62,850 bases of DNA from an uncultured Lachnospiraceae bacterium. Lineage in GTDB: Bacteria; Bacillota; Clostridia; Lachnospirales; Lachnospiraceae. Below are positions 31,670 through 41,026 of this stretch, one piece after another. The stretch's first letter is position 1. Each line of letters starts with the position of its first letter. The position numbers were made by a program, and so were the translations under genes. The stretch spans positions 1 through 62,850 of the forward strand of contig CAJUSJ010000014.1 in NCBI GenBank assembly GCA_910588865.1, written 5' to 3'. The notes under the pieces are model-generated. The model was not told the DNA's origin. It ran no database searches and worked only from the letters and a program-made list of their open reading frames with translations.

Positions 31670-33133
31670 CTACAGGCTTTCCGGGTTGATTTCCCTTGAA
31701 ACAATCTCTGTTATACGGATACCGAAGTTGTCCTCCACAACCACGATGTCACCTTTCGCGATACACTGGCCATTGACATACAGGTCCACCTGCTCACCGG
31801 CCATCTTATCTAAAACTACCAGGGTGCCCTGGGTAAATTCCAGAATATCCCGAACCAGTCTCTTGGTACGTCCGATTTCCACGGAGATCTCAAGAGGCAC
31901 TTTCATCAGCATCTCCTGATTGGTCCTGTCTTCCTCTCCCTCTCCTGCCTCATCGTATATAGACGGCGAGGGCACCGGGCGGATAATGGTATTCCCACCA
32001 GAAGCCTGATGCTGCCCCTGAGCAGGCGCGCTGTGAGACGCGGAAACCGATTTCATCATTTCCATCATCTGAAGCTGTGTCTGCTGCATCTGTGTAAACA
32101 TCTGCATCATCATGGGATCCATACCAGCGGACGGATAGGGATAATAGGGCTGTCCCGGAGCTGCCGCCATCTGCGGAGCTGGCTGGGGCGCGCCGCTTGA
32201 CGGCGCTGGGGCCGGGGCCGGCTGAGATGAGCCGGAGGCTCCCGCGAGCATGGCGTTGATCTCTTCCTGAGACATGGTCCCGCCACTTGACGGCGCTGGG
32301 GCCGGGGCCGGCTGAGACGGGCCGGAAGCTCCCGCGAGCATGGCGTTGATCTCTTCCTGGGACATGGTCCCACCGCTTGACGGCGCTGGAGCCGGGGCCG
32401 GCTGAGACGGGCCGGAAGCTCCCGCGAGCATGGCGTTGATCTCTTCCTGGGACATGGTTCCGCCGCTGCCTGACGATGCCGGAGCGGGCTGTGGTTCAGG
32501 TGCCGGGGCCGGCTGGGCCTGGGCCGCGGCCTCCGCCTGAGCGAAGCTTTCCGCAAAAGGCTCCAGAAGCCGTTTGGTCAGGCTGCTGGACATGATATTC
32601 ATAAATTCGCTGTTCAGCTTTCCCTCTATCTCAAGACGGAAGCGGACTACCACCATACCGTCTTTTTCCGGGAAATATTTCTGTTTAAAGTCTTCCGGAT
32701 CTCCCACATCAAAAGACTTAGGGGTGGATATATTGACAACCGTGCCTAAAAACTCGGACAAAGCGGTGGCAGATGCCCCCATCATCTGGTTCATAACCTC
32801 ACAGATGGCGCTGATGTGCAGCTCATCCAACTCCTCCATCATCGGAGGATCTTCCCCTAACATGGTGCCAACGATGATCCCCACATCTTCGCGGCGGAAC
32901 ATCATAATATTCTTACCATCCAGTCCCTCGACATAGTCAATCTCAACGCCGATAGCCGGTTCCAGACGTCTGAATTCGAACTCTTCGCGAGTCAGAACAG
33001 AAACCACCGGCGTGGTAATGTTCACAGTCGTACCCAGCATTGTAGAAACCGCCGTTGCTGACGCGCCGAGACTGATATTCATAATTTCGCCTATGGCATC
33101 TAGTTCCATTTCATTAAAGATGCTAGCGCCCAT
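31670..33133 (-). CDS. fliY: C-ring CheY-P phosphatase FliY (CheC-CheC-linker-FliN)
   Basis: 487 aa from the ATG at 33131-33133; an in-frame TTG at 33142 is an alternative. CheC-like region (about 8-195) with both E-x2-N sites (EIMN and EVMN). Then a Pro/Ala linker holding three 30-aa repeats built on GGTMSQEEINAMLAGASG. Then a Met/Gln-rich stretch and a C-terminal FliN/SpoA domain (EISVEIGRTKRLVRDILEFTQGTLVVLDK). The repeat core matches the LSQ-EIDALL peptide by which FliM and FliY N-termini bind CheY-P; this FliY lacks it at its N-terminus. FliY is switch component and CheY-P phosphatase. Confidence 0.95.
   Translation of the reverse strand: MGASIFNEMELDAIGEIMNISLGASATAVSTMLGTTVNITTPVVSVLTREEFEFRRLEPAIGVEIDYVEGLDGKNIMMFRREDVGIIVGTMLGEDPPMMEELDELHISAICEVMNQMMGASATALSEFLGTVVNISTPKSFDVGDPEDFKQKYFPEKDGMVVVRFRLEIEGKLNSEFMNIMSSSLTKRLLEPFAESFAQAEAAAQAQPAPAPEPQPAPASSGSGGTMSQEEINAMLAGASGPSQPAPAPAPSSGGTMSQEEINAMLAGASGPSQPAPAPAPSSGGTMSQEEINAMLAGASGSSQPAPAPAPSSGAPQPAPQMAAAPGQPYYPYPSAGMDPMMMQMFTQMQQTQLQMMEMMKSVSASHSAPAQGQHQASGGNTIIRPVPSPSIYDEAGEGEEDRTNQEMLMKVPLEISVEIGRTKRLVRDILEFTQGTLVVLDKMAGEQVDLYVNGQCIAKGDIVVVEDNFGIRITEIVSREINPESL
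32192..32461 (-). repeat. Three tandem 90-bp repeats inside fliY
   Basis: Three near-identical 90-bp units, in frame, each coding GGTMSQEEINAML plus AGASG(P/S)SQPAPAPAPSS. The DNA copies differ at only a few positions, implying recent duplication or ongoing slippage. Confidence 0.9.
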
Positions 33134-33179
33134 TTTTTTCAATCTCCTTTATCCTTTTTTATTCGGGCTGCTCTGAAGA

Positions 33180-33629
33180 TTATTTACCGATCTCCAGCGC
33201 TTTCTGCGCCATCAGCTTCATAGCGTTTAAAGCCGTAACGTTTGCCTCATAGGACCTGGTGGCTGACATGCTGTCAACCGTCTCCTTTAACAGATCCACA
33301 TTGGGCATCGTCACAAAACCGTTTTCATCGGCATCTGGGTGGTTTGGATTATACACCTGCTTCATCTCACGGTCATCCTCGACGATACCTGCTACACGGA
33401 CTCCCGCATGTCTGCTGCTGAATCCGTTTCCTTTCATAGCACTGCGCATGGCCTCCTGAAAAGACCCTGCGCCGTAGCTTTCAAAGACAATATTTTTCCG
33501 GCGGTACGCACCGCCCCCTTCCGTCCTGGTGGAGTCAATGTTTGCTATATTCTCCGCGGCAACATCCATTCTCATACGCTGAGCACTCATGCCGGATGCG
33601 CTGATATCAAATGAACTCAAAAAAGCCAT
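33180..33629 (-). CDS. flgC: Flagellar proximal rod protein FlgC, displaced from flgB-fliE
   Basis: 149 aa. FDISASGMSAQRMRMDVAAENIANIDSTRTEGGGAYRRK is the FlgC start, and the MPNVDLLKETVDSMSATRSYEANVTALNAMK tail fits. In most genomes flgB-flgC-fliE are adjacent; here flgB and fliE lie 13 kb upstream and flgC sits between cheY and fliY. Confidence 0.93.
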   Translation of the reverse strand: MAFLSSFDISASGMSAQRMRMDVAAENIANIDSTRTEGGGAYRRKNIVFESYGAGSFQEAMRSAMKGNGFSSRHAGVRVAGIVEDDREMKQVYNPNHPDADENGFVTMPNVDLLKETVDSMSATRSYEANVTALNAMKLMAQKALEIGK

Positions 33630-33650
33630 CTCTTTCCCTCCTGACAGGTA

Positions 33651-34013
33651 TTAGTTTCCTAAGATCGTGTTTACTGTCTGTACAATACGATCCGCGTTAA
33701 ATGGCTTTACAATAAAATCTTTCGCGCCGGACTTGATGGCATCCACTACCATACCTTCCTGGCCCATGGCTGTACACATCACGATCTTCGCGTCTGGATG
33801 AGTCTCTCTGATCTTTTTCAGTGCCTGAAGTCCATCCATATTGGGCATTGTGATATCCATGATCACCATATCGGGATTTTCCTCATCGTATTTCTTTACA
33901 GCTTCCGCGCCATCCTGTGCCTCCACAAAGTTGTCATACCCACTTTTGGACAAAGCGTTCTTAACCATCATTCTCATAAAAGCGGCATCATCTACCAACA
34001 TAATCTTAGCCAT
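33651..34013 (-). CDS. cheY: Chemotaxis response regulator CheY
   Basis: 120 aa single receiver domain. Acid pocket DD near residues 7-8, phosphoacceptor Asp in MVIMDITMPNMDG, Thr/Ala at MCTAMGQ and Lys in IVKPFNADR. Phosphorylated by CheA (not in the window), binds FliM/FliY. Encoded between fliM and flgC. Confidence 0.95.
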   Translation of the reverse strand: MAKIMLVDDAAFMRMMVKNALSKSGYDNFVEAQDGAEAVKKYDEENPDMVIMDITMPNMDGLQALKKIRETHPDAKIVMCTAMGQEGMVVDAIKSGAKDFIVKPFNADRIVQTVNTILGN

Positions 34014-34074
34014 TTCTTTTCCCTCTCTTTTCTAAAAACATTTTTTAATTTCGTGTTGACGCGGCTTTCTGCCG

Positions 34075-35154
34075 TCATATATCTCCAGCCCCTGTTTCAG
34101 GCAGACTGTCCTGGGCGCCTTCCTCCGCCATCTCTTCTTCGTAGAGACGTCTGCTTATGCGGATAGCCACATTCTTTTTATATACCCCCATCTTACCCGT
34201 AAACCACGGCTGCTTTCCGACATACAGCTTCACGTCTTTGTCCTTGCCCTTGTTCATGTCAATAACGTCGCCTACCTTTAAGTGATAGATGTCATTGAGA
34301 TCAAGGAAGACCGTGCCAAGCTGACCGGTAACCGGAAGCTGAGACTGGCGGATATTATCCAGGATGGTATCCCGGTTATCCTCATATGAGTAGCCTCTCG
34401 CAAGATGCTTGCGGCTGTCGATCACCTGGAAGATATTCTCCAGAAGATTACCCGGAAGACAGATCCGGATTCGCTCTACCGCGAGGCCTGTCACATCCAC
34501 ATTGAGATGAATGATCGCGACTGTCTCGTCAAGACCTACAACCTGTATCATACTGGGATTGTCTTCAATCTTGCGGGACTTGAAATCTATACTAATATAA
34601 TTTGAAAATCCGTCCTTTAATGCCTGGATCAGGTACTGGAGAATCCTTTTATAAAGCGCCATCTCCACATCAGAATAGCGATAGCCTGGTTTGACCTTGG
34701 CCACCTCGTCCCCGCCTCCTAACATGTGGTCGATCAGGGTGATGATCAGACCGGGAGACACGAACATCATAAGAGGCGCTAAATTCTTGTTGTAATCCTG
34801 TATCGCGGCATCAACCAAAGTAACCGTATCATTTTCATTAAGAGAGTTTACATATTCGTAATACCGCCGCTCCTGGACTTCCATCACAGTAATGTCGGTC
34901 ATAACGCGAAATATGCCGTTGACCTGCGAGGTAATGATCCGCGCGTAATTCTCAAAAATGCTTGTGAGAATCTTGATCTTGTCTTTTGTAAACTTTCTGG
35001 GACTGTAAAAGTCATATTTGCTGTATTTGACCTGCTCGGTCTCTGGCTTCTTTTTTTCGTCCTTGACAACAGTGGCCGCCGGCTCCTGGGCCGAAGTGGA
35101 CGACATGGACTTTAACAGCGCGTCGATTTGACTTTGGGATAATACATCTGCCAT
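34075..35154 (-). CDS. fliM: Flagellar switch protein FliM
   Basis: 359 aa. N-terminal CheY-P-binding peptide DVLSQSQIDALLKSM, CheC-like middle domain with the GGD motif (LGGGDEVAKVKPG) and a C-terminal FliN-like domain. Sets rotation direction in the C-ring. RBS AGGAGAGGTGG before ATG. Confidence 0.97.
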   Translation of the reverse strand: MADVLSQSQIDALLKSMSSTSAQEPAATVVKDEKKKPETEQVKYSKYDFYSPRKFTKDKIKILTSIFENYARIITSQVNGIFRVMTDITVMEVQERRYYEYVNSLNENDTVTLVDAAIQDYNKNLAPLMMFVSPGLIITLIDHMLGGGDEVAKVKPGYRYSDVEMALYKRILQYLIQALKDGFSNYISIDFKSRKIEDNPSMIQVVGLDETVAIIHLNVDVTGLAVERIRICLPGNLLENIFQVIDSRKHLARGYSYEDNRDTILDNIRQSQLPVTGQLGTVFLDLNDIYHLKVGDVIDMNKGKDKDVKLYVGKQPWFTGKMGVYKKNVAIRISRRLYEEEMAEEGAQDSLPETGAGDI

Positions 35155-35180
35155 TTTCTAAGCCACCTCTCCTCTTTTTT

Positions 35181-36107
35181 CTAGTTTGCCGGAACCTGTT
35201 CTGCCGCCTCCGGTGAAAGATTGCTTTCGGGAATCATGCTGGCTGACCCCTCCATGCTGCCTCCCTCTACAGGCATAAAGCCCGCGCCTCCGTCTGTGGA
35301 GACACCGTCAGTGACCGTAACATTGCCTTCATCTAACATATTATAGTATTCGTCGTAGTAGTCGTTCATGGACTTGATGTCCGCTCCCGCGTCCACGATC
35401 AGAAACTCCACCCGTCGGTTTTTGGCCCTTCCTTCGCTGGTGTCGTTGGTAGCCACGGACCGGTACTGGCCATAGCTGATACCGATCAGCTTGCTGGGAT
35501 CAATGACACCCTTGTTCTGGATATACGCGGCCACCTCAGCGGAACGCAGGGCTGACAGCATACGGTCTGTCCGCACATTGTTCTCTCTGTCCGGGCGGGC
35601 CTGGGCCGTGTGGCCCATGATCTCAATCTGGGAGATATTTTCTTCCTCCGGACCGATGATATCGCAGAAAATGTCCAGAATGCCCATGGCCTCGTCTGTC
35701 AGCACAGAGCTGTCGCCGTTGAAGAAGGCCTGATTTTCAAAGACCACAAAGGTATAACCTTCTCCTCTGGACACAGACACTCCATCTACGCCGCTTTCAT
35801 TCAGCTTTTTCACCAGAGTCACCCACAGTTCCTCCGGTGTGGCTTCTGGTATCTCCTCATCGGTCTTTAAGAGGCCCGACACATCGTACTCGCCCTCAGC
35901 GATGTTCTCATTGATGGCAATCTGTTCTGTATCACCGGAATTGGGGAAAATACTCTTGACGAACATCTCCCACTTCTGCTGGTTTATGTCGGACATGGAA
36001 TACAGCATAACGAAAAAGCAAAGAAGCAGTGTCACCATGTCCCCATATGTATCCATCCAGCTTCCGCAGTCTTCACCGCCTCCGCCGCCTTTTTTCCTTC
36101 TGCTCAT
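35181..36107 (-). CDS. motB: Stator protein MotB
   Basis: 308 aa. Basic start, one membrane helix with the proton-carrying Asp in DTYGDMVTLLLCFF, and a C-terminal OmpA-like wall-binding domain (IMGHTAQARPDRENN, SAEVAAYIQNKG, GRAKNRRVEFLI). Acidic tail of low complexity. Start overlaps the motA stop by 1 nt. No fliL follows before fliM. Confidence 0.96.
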   Translation of the reverse strand: MSRRKKGGGGGEDCGSWMDTYGDMVTLLLCFFVMLYSMSDINQQKWEMFVKSIFPNSGDTEQIAINENIAEGEYDVSGLLKTDEEIPEATPEELWVTLVKKLNESGVDGVSVSRGEGYTFVVFENQAFFNGDSSVLTDEAMGILDIFCDIIGPEEENISQIEIMGHTAQARPDRENNVRTDRMLSALRSAEVAAYIQNKGVIDPSKLIGISYGQYRSVATNDTSEGRAKNRRVEFLIVDAGADIKSMNDYYDEYYNMLDEGNVTVTDGVSTDGGAGFMPVEGGSMEGSASMIPESNLSPEAAEQVPAN

Positions 36108-36928
36108 CAGCCTTCACCGCCTCCCGCCGCTCCGCCGCCTGCCTTCTCGGCTTTCAGGAGGAGTTTCTTCTGCTGAGACTTCTTCATACAGGACAGCAAA
36201 TGCTCTCTGAGGAACTTGGGATTCTCTCCCGCCTGAATGGCCATGACGCCCTCCACAATGGTGGCGCAGTAAAGTTCCTCTTCCGCCTGACGGATCCTCA
36301 GCTTTTTCGCGATAGGCTGGAAGAAAATATTGGCAAACGCGCTTCCGTAGAAGGTTGTGATCAAAGCCACGGACATATCCTGACCCAGATTGCTGGCACC
36401 GCCGCCATCTCCCAGATTCATTCCCTTCAGCATGTTGATCAGACCTACCAGGGTACCGATCATACCGAAGGCCGGAGCATAGGCAGAACCTTTCTCGTAG
36501 ATACCCGCGGCCTCGTCATGTCTGGCCGCCATGTCATCCAGCTCTTTTTCAAGCATCTCCCGGACCTTGTCCGGATCGTTGGCATCTACAATCTTAAGGA
36601 CGCTCTGTTTAAAGAAAGGATCCTTGATCTCCTCGGCCTTTTCCTCCAGGGCCAGAAGACCGCTCTGTCTGGCAAGCATTGCCAAGTCCACCATCTGGTC
36701 CACCAGTTTGGGGATATTGTATTTTCCACCGCGGAATAATATCAAAATATGTTTGGGCACTTCTTTCAGAATGCGAAATGGGTAGCTGGCGATCAACGCG
36801 GCGATAGCGCCTCCTACTACAATTGCCAAGCTCTGCATATCCCAGAAATTGCCCAGCTTTTCAAAGCCGATTCCCCAAACAATCAAACCCATGGCCATGA
36901 CCCAGCCAATAAGTGTTGATATATCCAT
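36107..36928 (-). CDS. motA: Stator protein MotA
   Basis: 273 aa, four membrane helices. The conserved AYAPAFGMIGTLVGLINMLKG and SVALITTFYGSAFANIFFQPIAKKL segments are clear. Forms the MotA5B2 proton-driven stator. C-terminal Gly-rich tail. Confidence 0.96.
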   Translation of the reverse strand: MDISTLIGWVMAMGLIVWGIGFEKLGNFWDMQSLAIVVGGAIAALIASYPFRILKEVPKHILILFRGGKYNIPKLVDQMVDLAMLARQSGLLALEEKAEEIKDPFFKQSVLKIVDANDPDKVREMLEKELDDMAARHDEAAGIYEKGSAYAPAFGMIGTLVGLINMLKGMNLGDGGGASNLGQDMSVALITTFYGSAFANIFFQPIAKKLRIRQAEEELYCATIVEGVMAIQAGENPKFLREHLLSCMKKSQQKKLLLKAEKAGGGAAGGGEG

Positions 36929-36971
36929 TGCTTTTTTCCTCCTACTTATATATTACTAATCCCGCCAATAT

Positions 36972-37166
36972 TTAGTGTCCCCCCGGGATCATACAGCCAT
37001 TCATAAACGCTCTGATCTGTTCCAGCACTGAATCCGCGGAATCCTTTACGAGGAAATAGTCGCCATTCATCATCTTGATCTTTGTCTCGGGTATTGTCTC
37101 CATCGATTCAATCTGAAATATGTTTAAATATAACACTTCCCCATTAAGCCTTATGACTTTTACCAT
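36972..37166 (-). CDS. flbD: FlbD family flagellar protein
   Basis: 64 aa from ATG at 37166 (GGTGGAG 5 nt before it): VKVIRLNGEVLYLNIFQIESMETIPETKI and NGDYFLVKDSADSVLEQI fit FlbD, a small protein found between flgE and motA in many Firmicutes, whose role is not well defined. The frame is open another 49 codons to an ATG at 37313, which would add an Arg-rich N-terminus; that ATG has a weaker AGGTAAGTG site. Confidence 0.85.
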   Translation of the reverse strand: MVKVIRLNGEVLYLNIFQIESMETIPETKIKMMNGDYFLVKDSADSVLEQIRAFMNGCMIPGGH

Positions 37167-37332
37167 CTTTTCTCCACCCTCTTCTGACTGGCTTACTCCG
37201 CTTGGGCGGAAGGGGCCGCTTCTGTCGCGGCTCCTTTCCCCACTTATCCTCTCCCTGCGCGCTTCGCGGGCTCTGTCCATGATCTTCTGGTCATCGCTTC
37301 TACGCCGTCTCATAATATCACTTACCTGTCAA

Positions 37333-38319
37333 TTACCTCTTCATGTTCACCAGTTCCTGAAGCATCTCGTCGCCTACGGTGATCATCTTGGAGTTGGCCT
37401 GGAAGCCTCTCTGAGTCATGATCATGTCGGAGAACTCCTTGGCAAGGTCAACGTTGGAAGCCTCAATGTAGCCGGTCATCAGGCTGGCGGTACCGCCCTC
37501 GCCTGGCTTGCTTGCCGCTACCTGGCCAGCATTGTCGTTGGCTGTGGTCTGATAGTAGTTGCCGCCAACCTTCGCAAGACCGTTTGGATTCTGGAAAGTG
37601 GCAAGGGCCACCTGGCCGATCTCGATAGTTCTGGTTTCTGTAGCAGGATCAGTAGCACTGGCACCCTTCGGTTTTACCTTTACAGTAGCCATAATCTTAC
37701 CTAGAGAATTGATCTCAATGGTAGTTGACAACGACACTCCACTGGCGGTAGTGGCAGAATAGGAGAAACTCGTAGGCAGATCACCATTACCATCAAGCGT
37801 CATAACATCCGGAAGACGTAACGCTTCCAAAGTTGTACCAGTAGTGCCATCACCGACTGCCCTGAAGCCATATATAAAATTTCCGTTGGTATCTACAATA
37901 TATCCATTATTGTCCACCATAAACTGTCCTACTCTTGTATAGCTGAAATCAGCAGCCTTTATGGCATCTGGATCACTTGCGCTTATACCAGTGGATTTGA
38001 GAGCTGGACTGGTAATAAAGAATCCCTCCCCATCAATACTAGCGTTAAATCCACCAACATAAGACGGGGTACTTCCGGTCATATCCATACCAATACTTCC
38101 CATCAAGGTACCATAACCATACTGAGCCGCGTTGGTACCACCCGCCCCGCCGGAACCGCCGGTGGAAGCGCTGGAAGTCTGGTACATGGCCTCCTTAAAG
38201 GTATAGGTCTGAGCCTTGAAACCAAATGTGTTAACGTTGGCGATATTGTGGCCCACCACATCCATCTTGTTCTGGTGGGCTCTCAACCCTGCTACTGCTG
38301 AATCCATTGATCTTAACAT
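37333..38319 (-). CDS. flgE: Flagellar hook protein FlgE
   Basis: 328 aa. LRSMDSAVAGLRAHQNKMDVVGHNIANVNTFGFK at the start and SNVDLAKEFSDMIMTQRGFQANSKMITVGDEMLQELVNMKR at the end are diagnostic. Middle domain short. ATG at 38317-38319 sits behind GGAAAGGAAG; upstream in-frame codons give no flagellar likeness and are left out. Confidence 0.96.
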   Translation of the reverse strand: MLRSMDSAVAGLRAHQNKMDVVGHNIANVNTFGFKAQTYTFKEAMYQTSSASTGGSGGAGGTNAAQYGYGTLMGSIGMDMTGSTPSYVGGFNASIDGEGFFITSPALKSTGISASDPDAIKAADFSYTRVGQFMVDNNGYIVDTNGNFIYGFRAVGDGTTGTTLEALRLPDVMTLDGNGDLPTSFSYSATTASGVSLSTTIEINSLGKIMATVKVKPKGASATDPATETRTIEIGQVALATFQNPNGLAKVGGNYYQTTANDNAGQVAASKPGEGGTASLMTGYIEASNVDLAKEFSDMIMTQRGFQANSKMITVGDEMLQELVNMKR

Positions 38320-38393
38320 AAAATTATCTTCCTTTCCCCGTCCCTCTTCCTGTCTGTCTGGCAGAAAGAATACCATCCTCAAACGAGGGCCTG

Positions 38394-38774
38394 TTACATC
38401 AGGACGGCACTGTCAATATTTGTAAATACCCGCTCCCTCATGTCGCTCTGGGACATGGTGGTAACCACGGTGTTGTTGGGCACGTTGACAATAAACACTC
38501 CCTGGGGGCCGATAATCGCCACGTCCCTGGCGCCTTTCTTCCTGGCACCCTCCACGGCGTGCTCCAAGTCATTCATCAGCTGATTGTCAACCGATATGCC
38601 TCTCTCGTTCATGCGCTTTGCCGCATGCTTCGAAAAGTTCAGGCCCGCCTTCGCCTTTTCCTGGAGAAGGGTTTTAAAGCCTGTCTGTTCACTTTCATTT
38701 TCAGGAATCTGGCCGCTCTGGCCCTGGATACCTGCCGGCCTGTTTGTCACAAAGCCAATTCTGTTAATGTCCAT
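38394..38774 (-). CDS. Flagellar operon protein, TIGR02530 family
   Basis: 126 aa. Conserved centre FKTLLQEKAKAGLNFSKHAAKRMNERGI and DVAIIGPQGVFIVNVPNNTVVTTM. Always found between flgD and flgE in Firmicutes; thought to take part in hook assembly, not well studied. ATG at 38774 is chosen over a TTG at 38792. Confidence 0.88.
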   Translation of the reverse strand: MDINRIGFVTNRPAGIQGQSGQIPENESEQTGFKTLLQEKAKAGLNFSKHAAKRMNERGISVDNQLMNDLEHAVEGARKKGARDVAIIGPQGVFIVNVPNNTVVTTMSQSDMRERVFTNIDSAVLM

Positions 38775-38828
38775 ACTGCCCCCTCTTTCCAAAAAATGTC
38801 AGCGGCGGCTTTTTAAGTCAACACTGCG

Positions 38829-39383
38829 TCACTCCTTAGGCTCGTCATCATCGTCCTTCGGACCATCCACAGGCTTATTGTCGTCTTTATCCCCTGAACC
38901 TTCTGTCTCCACTTTCTCAGCATAGGGGTTGGGAACCCGTCCCATACCTACCAAATGGACCAGGGAGTAGATCTTGTCGTCCCCTTCAAGCTTGATAGTG
39001 GGATCGCCGCTGGTAAAATTTACATATTCCACCTTAGCATATTTTACATCCACTGGCGTCTCCTGTCCATAGGAATTTTTTTCCGTAATGGCCATAGTTA
39101 CTTCCTGGCCTACCAAACTGGCCGCGTAGGTCTGGGTCGTAACTGCCGTGGAGGTCTTAAGGGCCTCTGTCATGGAACTCATGGACTGCACCATGGCCAT
39201 CTGGGTCATCTGGGCCATCAGCTCGCTGTTGTCCGTGGGATTCAACATATCCTGGTTCTGGAGCTGGGCTGCCATCAACTGGAAGTACCCGGTCATGGAC
39301 AGGGTGTTCTTATCGTTGGCCTCCGGTGTATAAGCGCCTGTGACATAAGGATTACTGCTGCCGCTTACTGTGATATCTGCCAT
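38829..39383 (-). CDS. flgD: Hook cap / scaffold protein FlgD, short form
   Basis: 184 aa. N-terminal export/cap region with TGYFQLMAAQLQNQDMLNPTDNSELMAQMTQMAMVQ is standard. The Ig-like C-terminal domains of enteric FlgD are replaced by a small beta segment and an acidic disordered tail (DKDDNKPVDGPKDDDDEPKE). Confidence 0.95.
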   Translation of the reverse strand: MADITVSGSSNPYVTGAYTPEANDKNTLSMTGYFQLMAAQLQNQDMLNPTDNSELMAQMTQMAMVQSMSSMTEALKTSTAVTTQTYAASLVGQEVTMAITEKNSYGQETPVDVKYAKVEYVNFTSGDPTIKLEGDDKIYSLVHLVGMGRVPNPYAEKVETEGSGDKDDNKPVDGPKDDDDEPKE

Positions 39384-39406
39384 AATTTTCTGATTCTCTC
39401 TTTCTC

Positions 39407-40897
39407 CTAGATAAGTCCCAGCCTCAGCTGCTGAGCAAAGGACTCGGTCTGATGCTGATCCTGCTGGTCCTTTTTGGAACCTTCTTCCTGCTGCTGCCTG
39501 CCCCCGCTGTTTGGATTCTGGTCAGGCTCCTGCTCTTTCGGTTCCGGAGCATGCGCGTAAATAATGGTCTCCTGACCCGTCTTCTCCTCCAGAATCGCCG
39601 CGATCTCCGACGCCTTCTGGTTTAAGAGCTCCAGTGTCCTGGGATTGGAAGCCAATATGGACACTGCCGCCCTGCCTGCCTCGTAGGCCAGCTTGATAGT
39701 GAGCTTACCCAGCGAAGCCGGTTCCAGCTCAATGACCATCTCCCGTCCATTACCGGGGAGTCTGGCTGCCAGGGTCTTGCCCAGATCCTGGGGAAGCTGG
39801 TCGAAAGAAGATTTTAAACGCGCCGGTTCGGTCTTAAACACCTCATACATGTCCCCTGACCGCCCCTGAAGGCTGTCGGTCCGGTATGCCAGGTGCCGGG
39901 TTCCTTCCTGCTCTGTCCTTTGATCTCCCTGACGGGCCGCCTGGGCTATGGATCCGGAAATACCTGTCTTCTCGCCTTCCGGCTTTGTGTCGTTGCCCTG
40001 GAAAATCCCCTGAAGGATCTTAGGTCCATTGCTGTCTCTGCTGCCCAAGCCATCTGTGGGGGCATCCGCTTTCTCCTGTACTGGTCCGGTGTCAAGCTCC
40101 TTCCCCCATAACCTGGGCCCGGCTATCTCCGGTCTGTCGGCAGTATCTCCGGTCTGAGCGATTCCGCTCAGGGTCTCAAGCTTCTTTGAACCTTCCGGAA
40201 GCTTTGACGGGGAATGCTGGTTCTTTGAAGGATCCCCTGACATAAGCGGTTCCCTGGTTTCACCAGAGCTTTCCGGCGCTGCCGCCTCACTTTTACCGGT
40301 TGAACCCTGGTCAGACGTATTTCCGGATTGTTCCGGTCTTTTGGCTGCCTCTGGCTCCCCGAGGTCCGGATGTGGCCTCAGTGTCAAATGCTCGGTTGCC
40401 GACTCAGGACTTTCCGCCGCCTTCACCTCCACATGTACGACACTGTCCAATGATTCTCTGACCTGGGGCATACTGTCCCCGGATCCCAGAACCTCTGACA
40501 TGATTTCGGTAACTCCAGCCCCCGCGGTAACGCTTTCCGCGCCGCCAGTGCCCAGTTCCGGGATCACATCTTCCCCGCCCACTGCCGGAATCTCCTGAAG
40601 AATCCCTGTGATCTGGGCTGCCGCCTGCTGGGCTCCCGCCTGTCTGAGGATATCATCCACCAGCGGATCTTCCGTCTTCTCATCTCTCGTCTTGGCCTCT
40701 TTGGTATCAGCCTTTAAGTTCTTCCCGGAATCGCCGCCGGCAGCTGCCTGAGTTCCTCCCGCGTCAGCCGTCTGGCCTTTCTCCTGAAGAAGCTTTACAA
40801 AATCTCCGGCGTTCTCCGCCTTGCTGACCTGTTTTGTTCCTCCCGGGGATACCAGCGCTTTTGTCTGAACCGCGCTTGACATCTTTACTGTCTCCAT
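39407..40897 (-). CDS. fliK: Hook-length control protein FliK
   Basis: 496 aa. Long low-complexity Gln/Gly/Pro/Glu ruler region (about 1-350) and the FliK C-domain: LEPASLGKLTIKLAYEAGR, then LNQKASEIAAILEEKTGQ. Measures hook length and triggers the FlhB switch. ATG at 40895-40897. Preceded by a 129-nt gap (40898-41026) with a weak hairpin (about 40978-41009). Confidence 0.92.
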   Translation of the reverse strand: METVKMSSAVQTKALVSPGGTKQVSKAENAGDFVKLLQEKGQTADAGGTQAAAGGDSGKNLKADTKEAKTRDEKTEDPLVDDILRQAGAQQAAAQITGILQEIPAVGGEDVIPELGTGGAESVTAGAGVTEIMSEVLGSGDSMPQVRESLDSVVHVEVKAAESPESATEHLTLRPHPDLGEPEAAKRPEQSGNTSDQGSTGKSEAAAPESSGETREPLMSGDPSKNQHSPSKLPEGSKKLETLSGIAQTGDTADRPEIAGPRLWGKELDTGPVQEKADAPTDGLGSRDSNGPKILQGIFQGNDTKPEGEKTGISGSIAQAARQGDQRTEQEGTRHLAYRTDSLQGRSGDMYEVFKTEPARLKSSFDQLPQDLGKTLAARLPGNGREMVIELEPASLGKLTIKLAYEAGRAAVSILASNPRTLELLNQKASEIAAILEEKTGQETIIYAHAPEPKEQEPDQNPNSGGRQQQEEGSKKDQQDQHQTESFAQQLRLGLI

Positions 40898-41026
40898 GCC
40901 TTTTCTTTTCCTCCTTTCCGGAATATCTGATCAATTGGTACCCCTTTGGGTTCCGCCGGATATCCCATAATATCTATAATCAACAGGTTTTTTATATTCC
41001 TGTGATTATCAAAAATATAAAGGTTC

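Noticed and set aside
32192..32461. Tandem repeats as a CRISPR array
   Set aside because: Units are contiguous 90-bp coding repeats in frame with no spacers and lie inside fliY.
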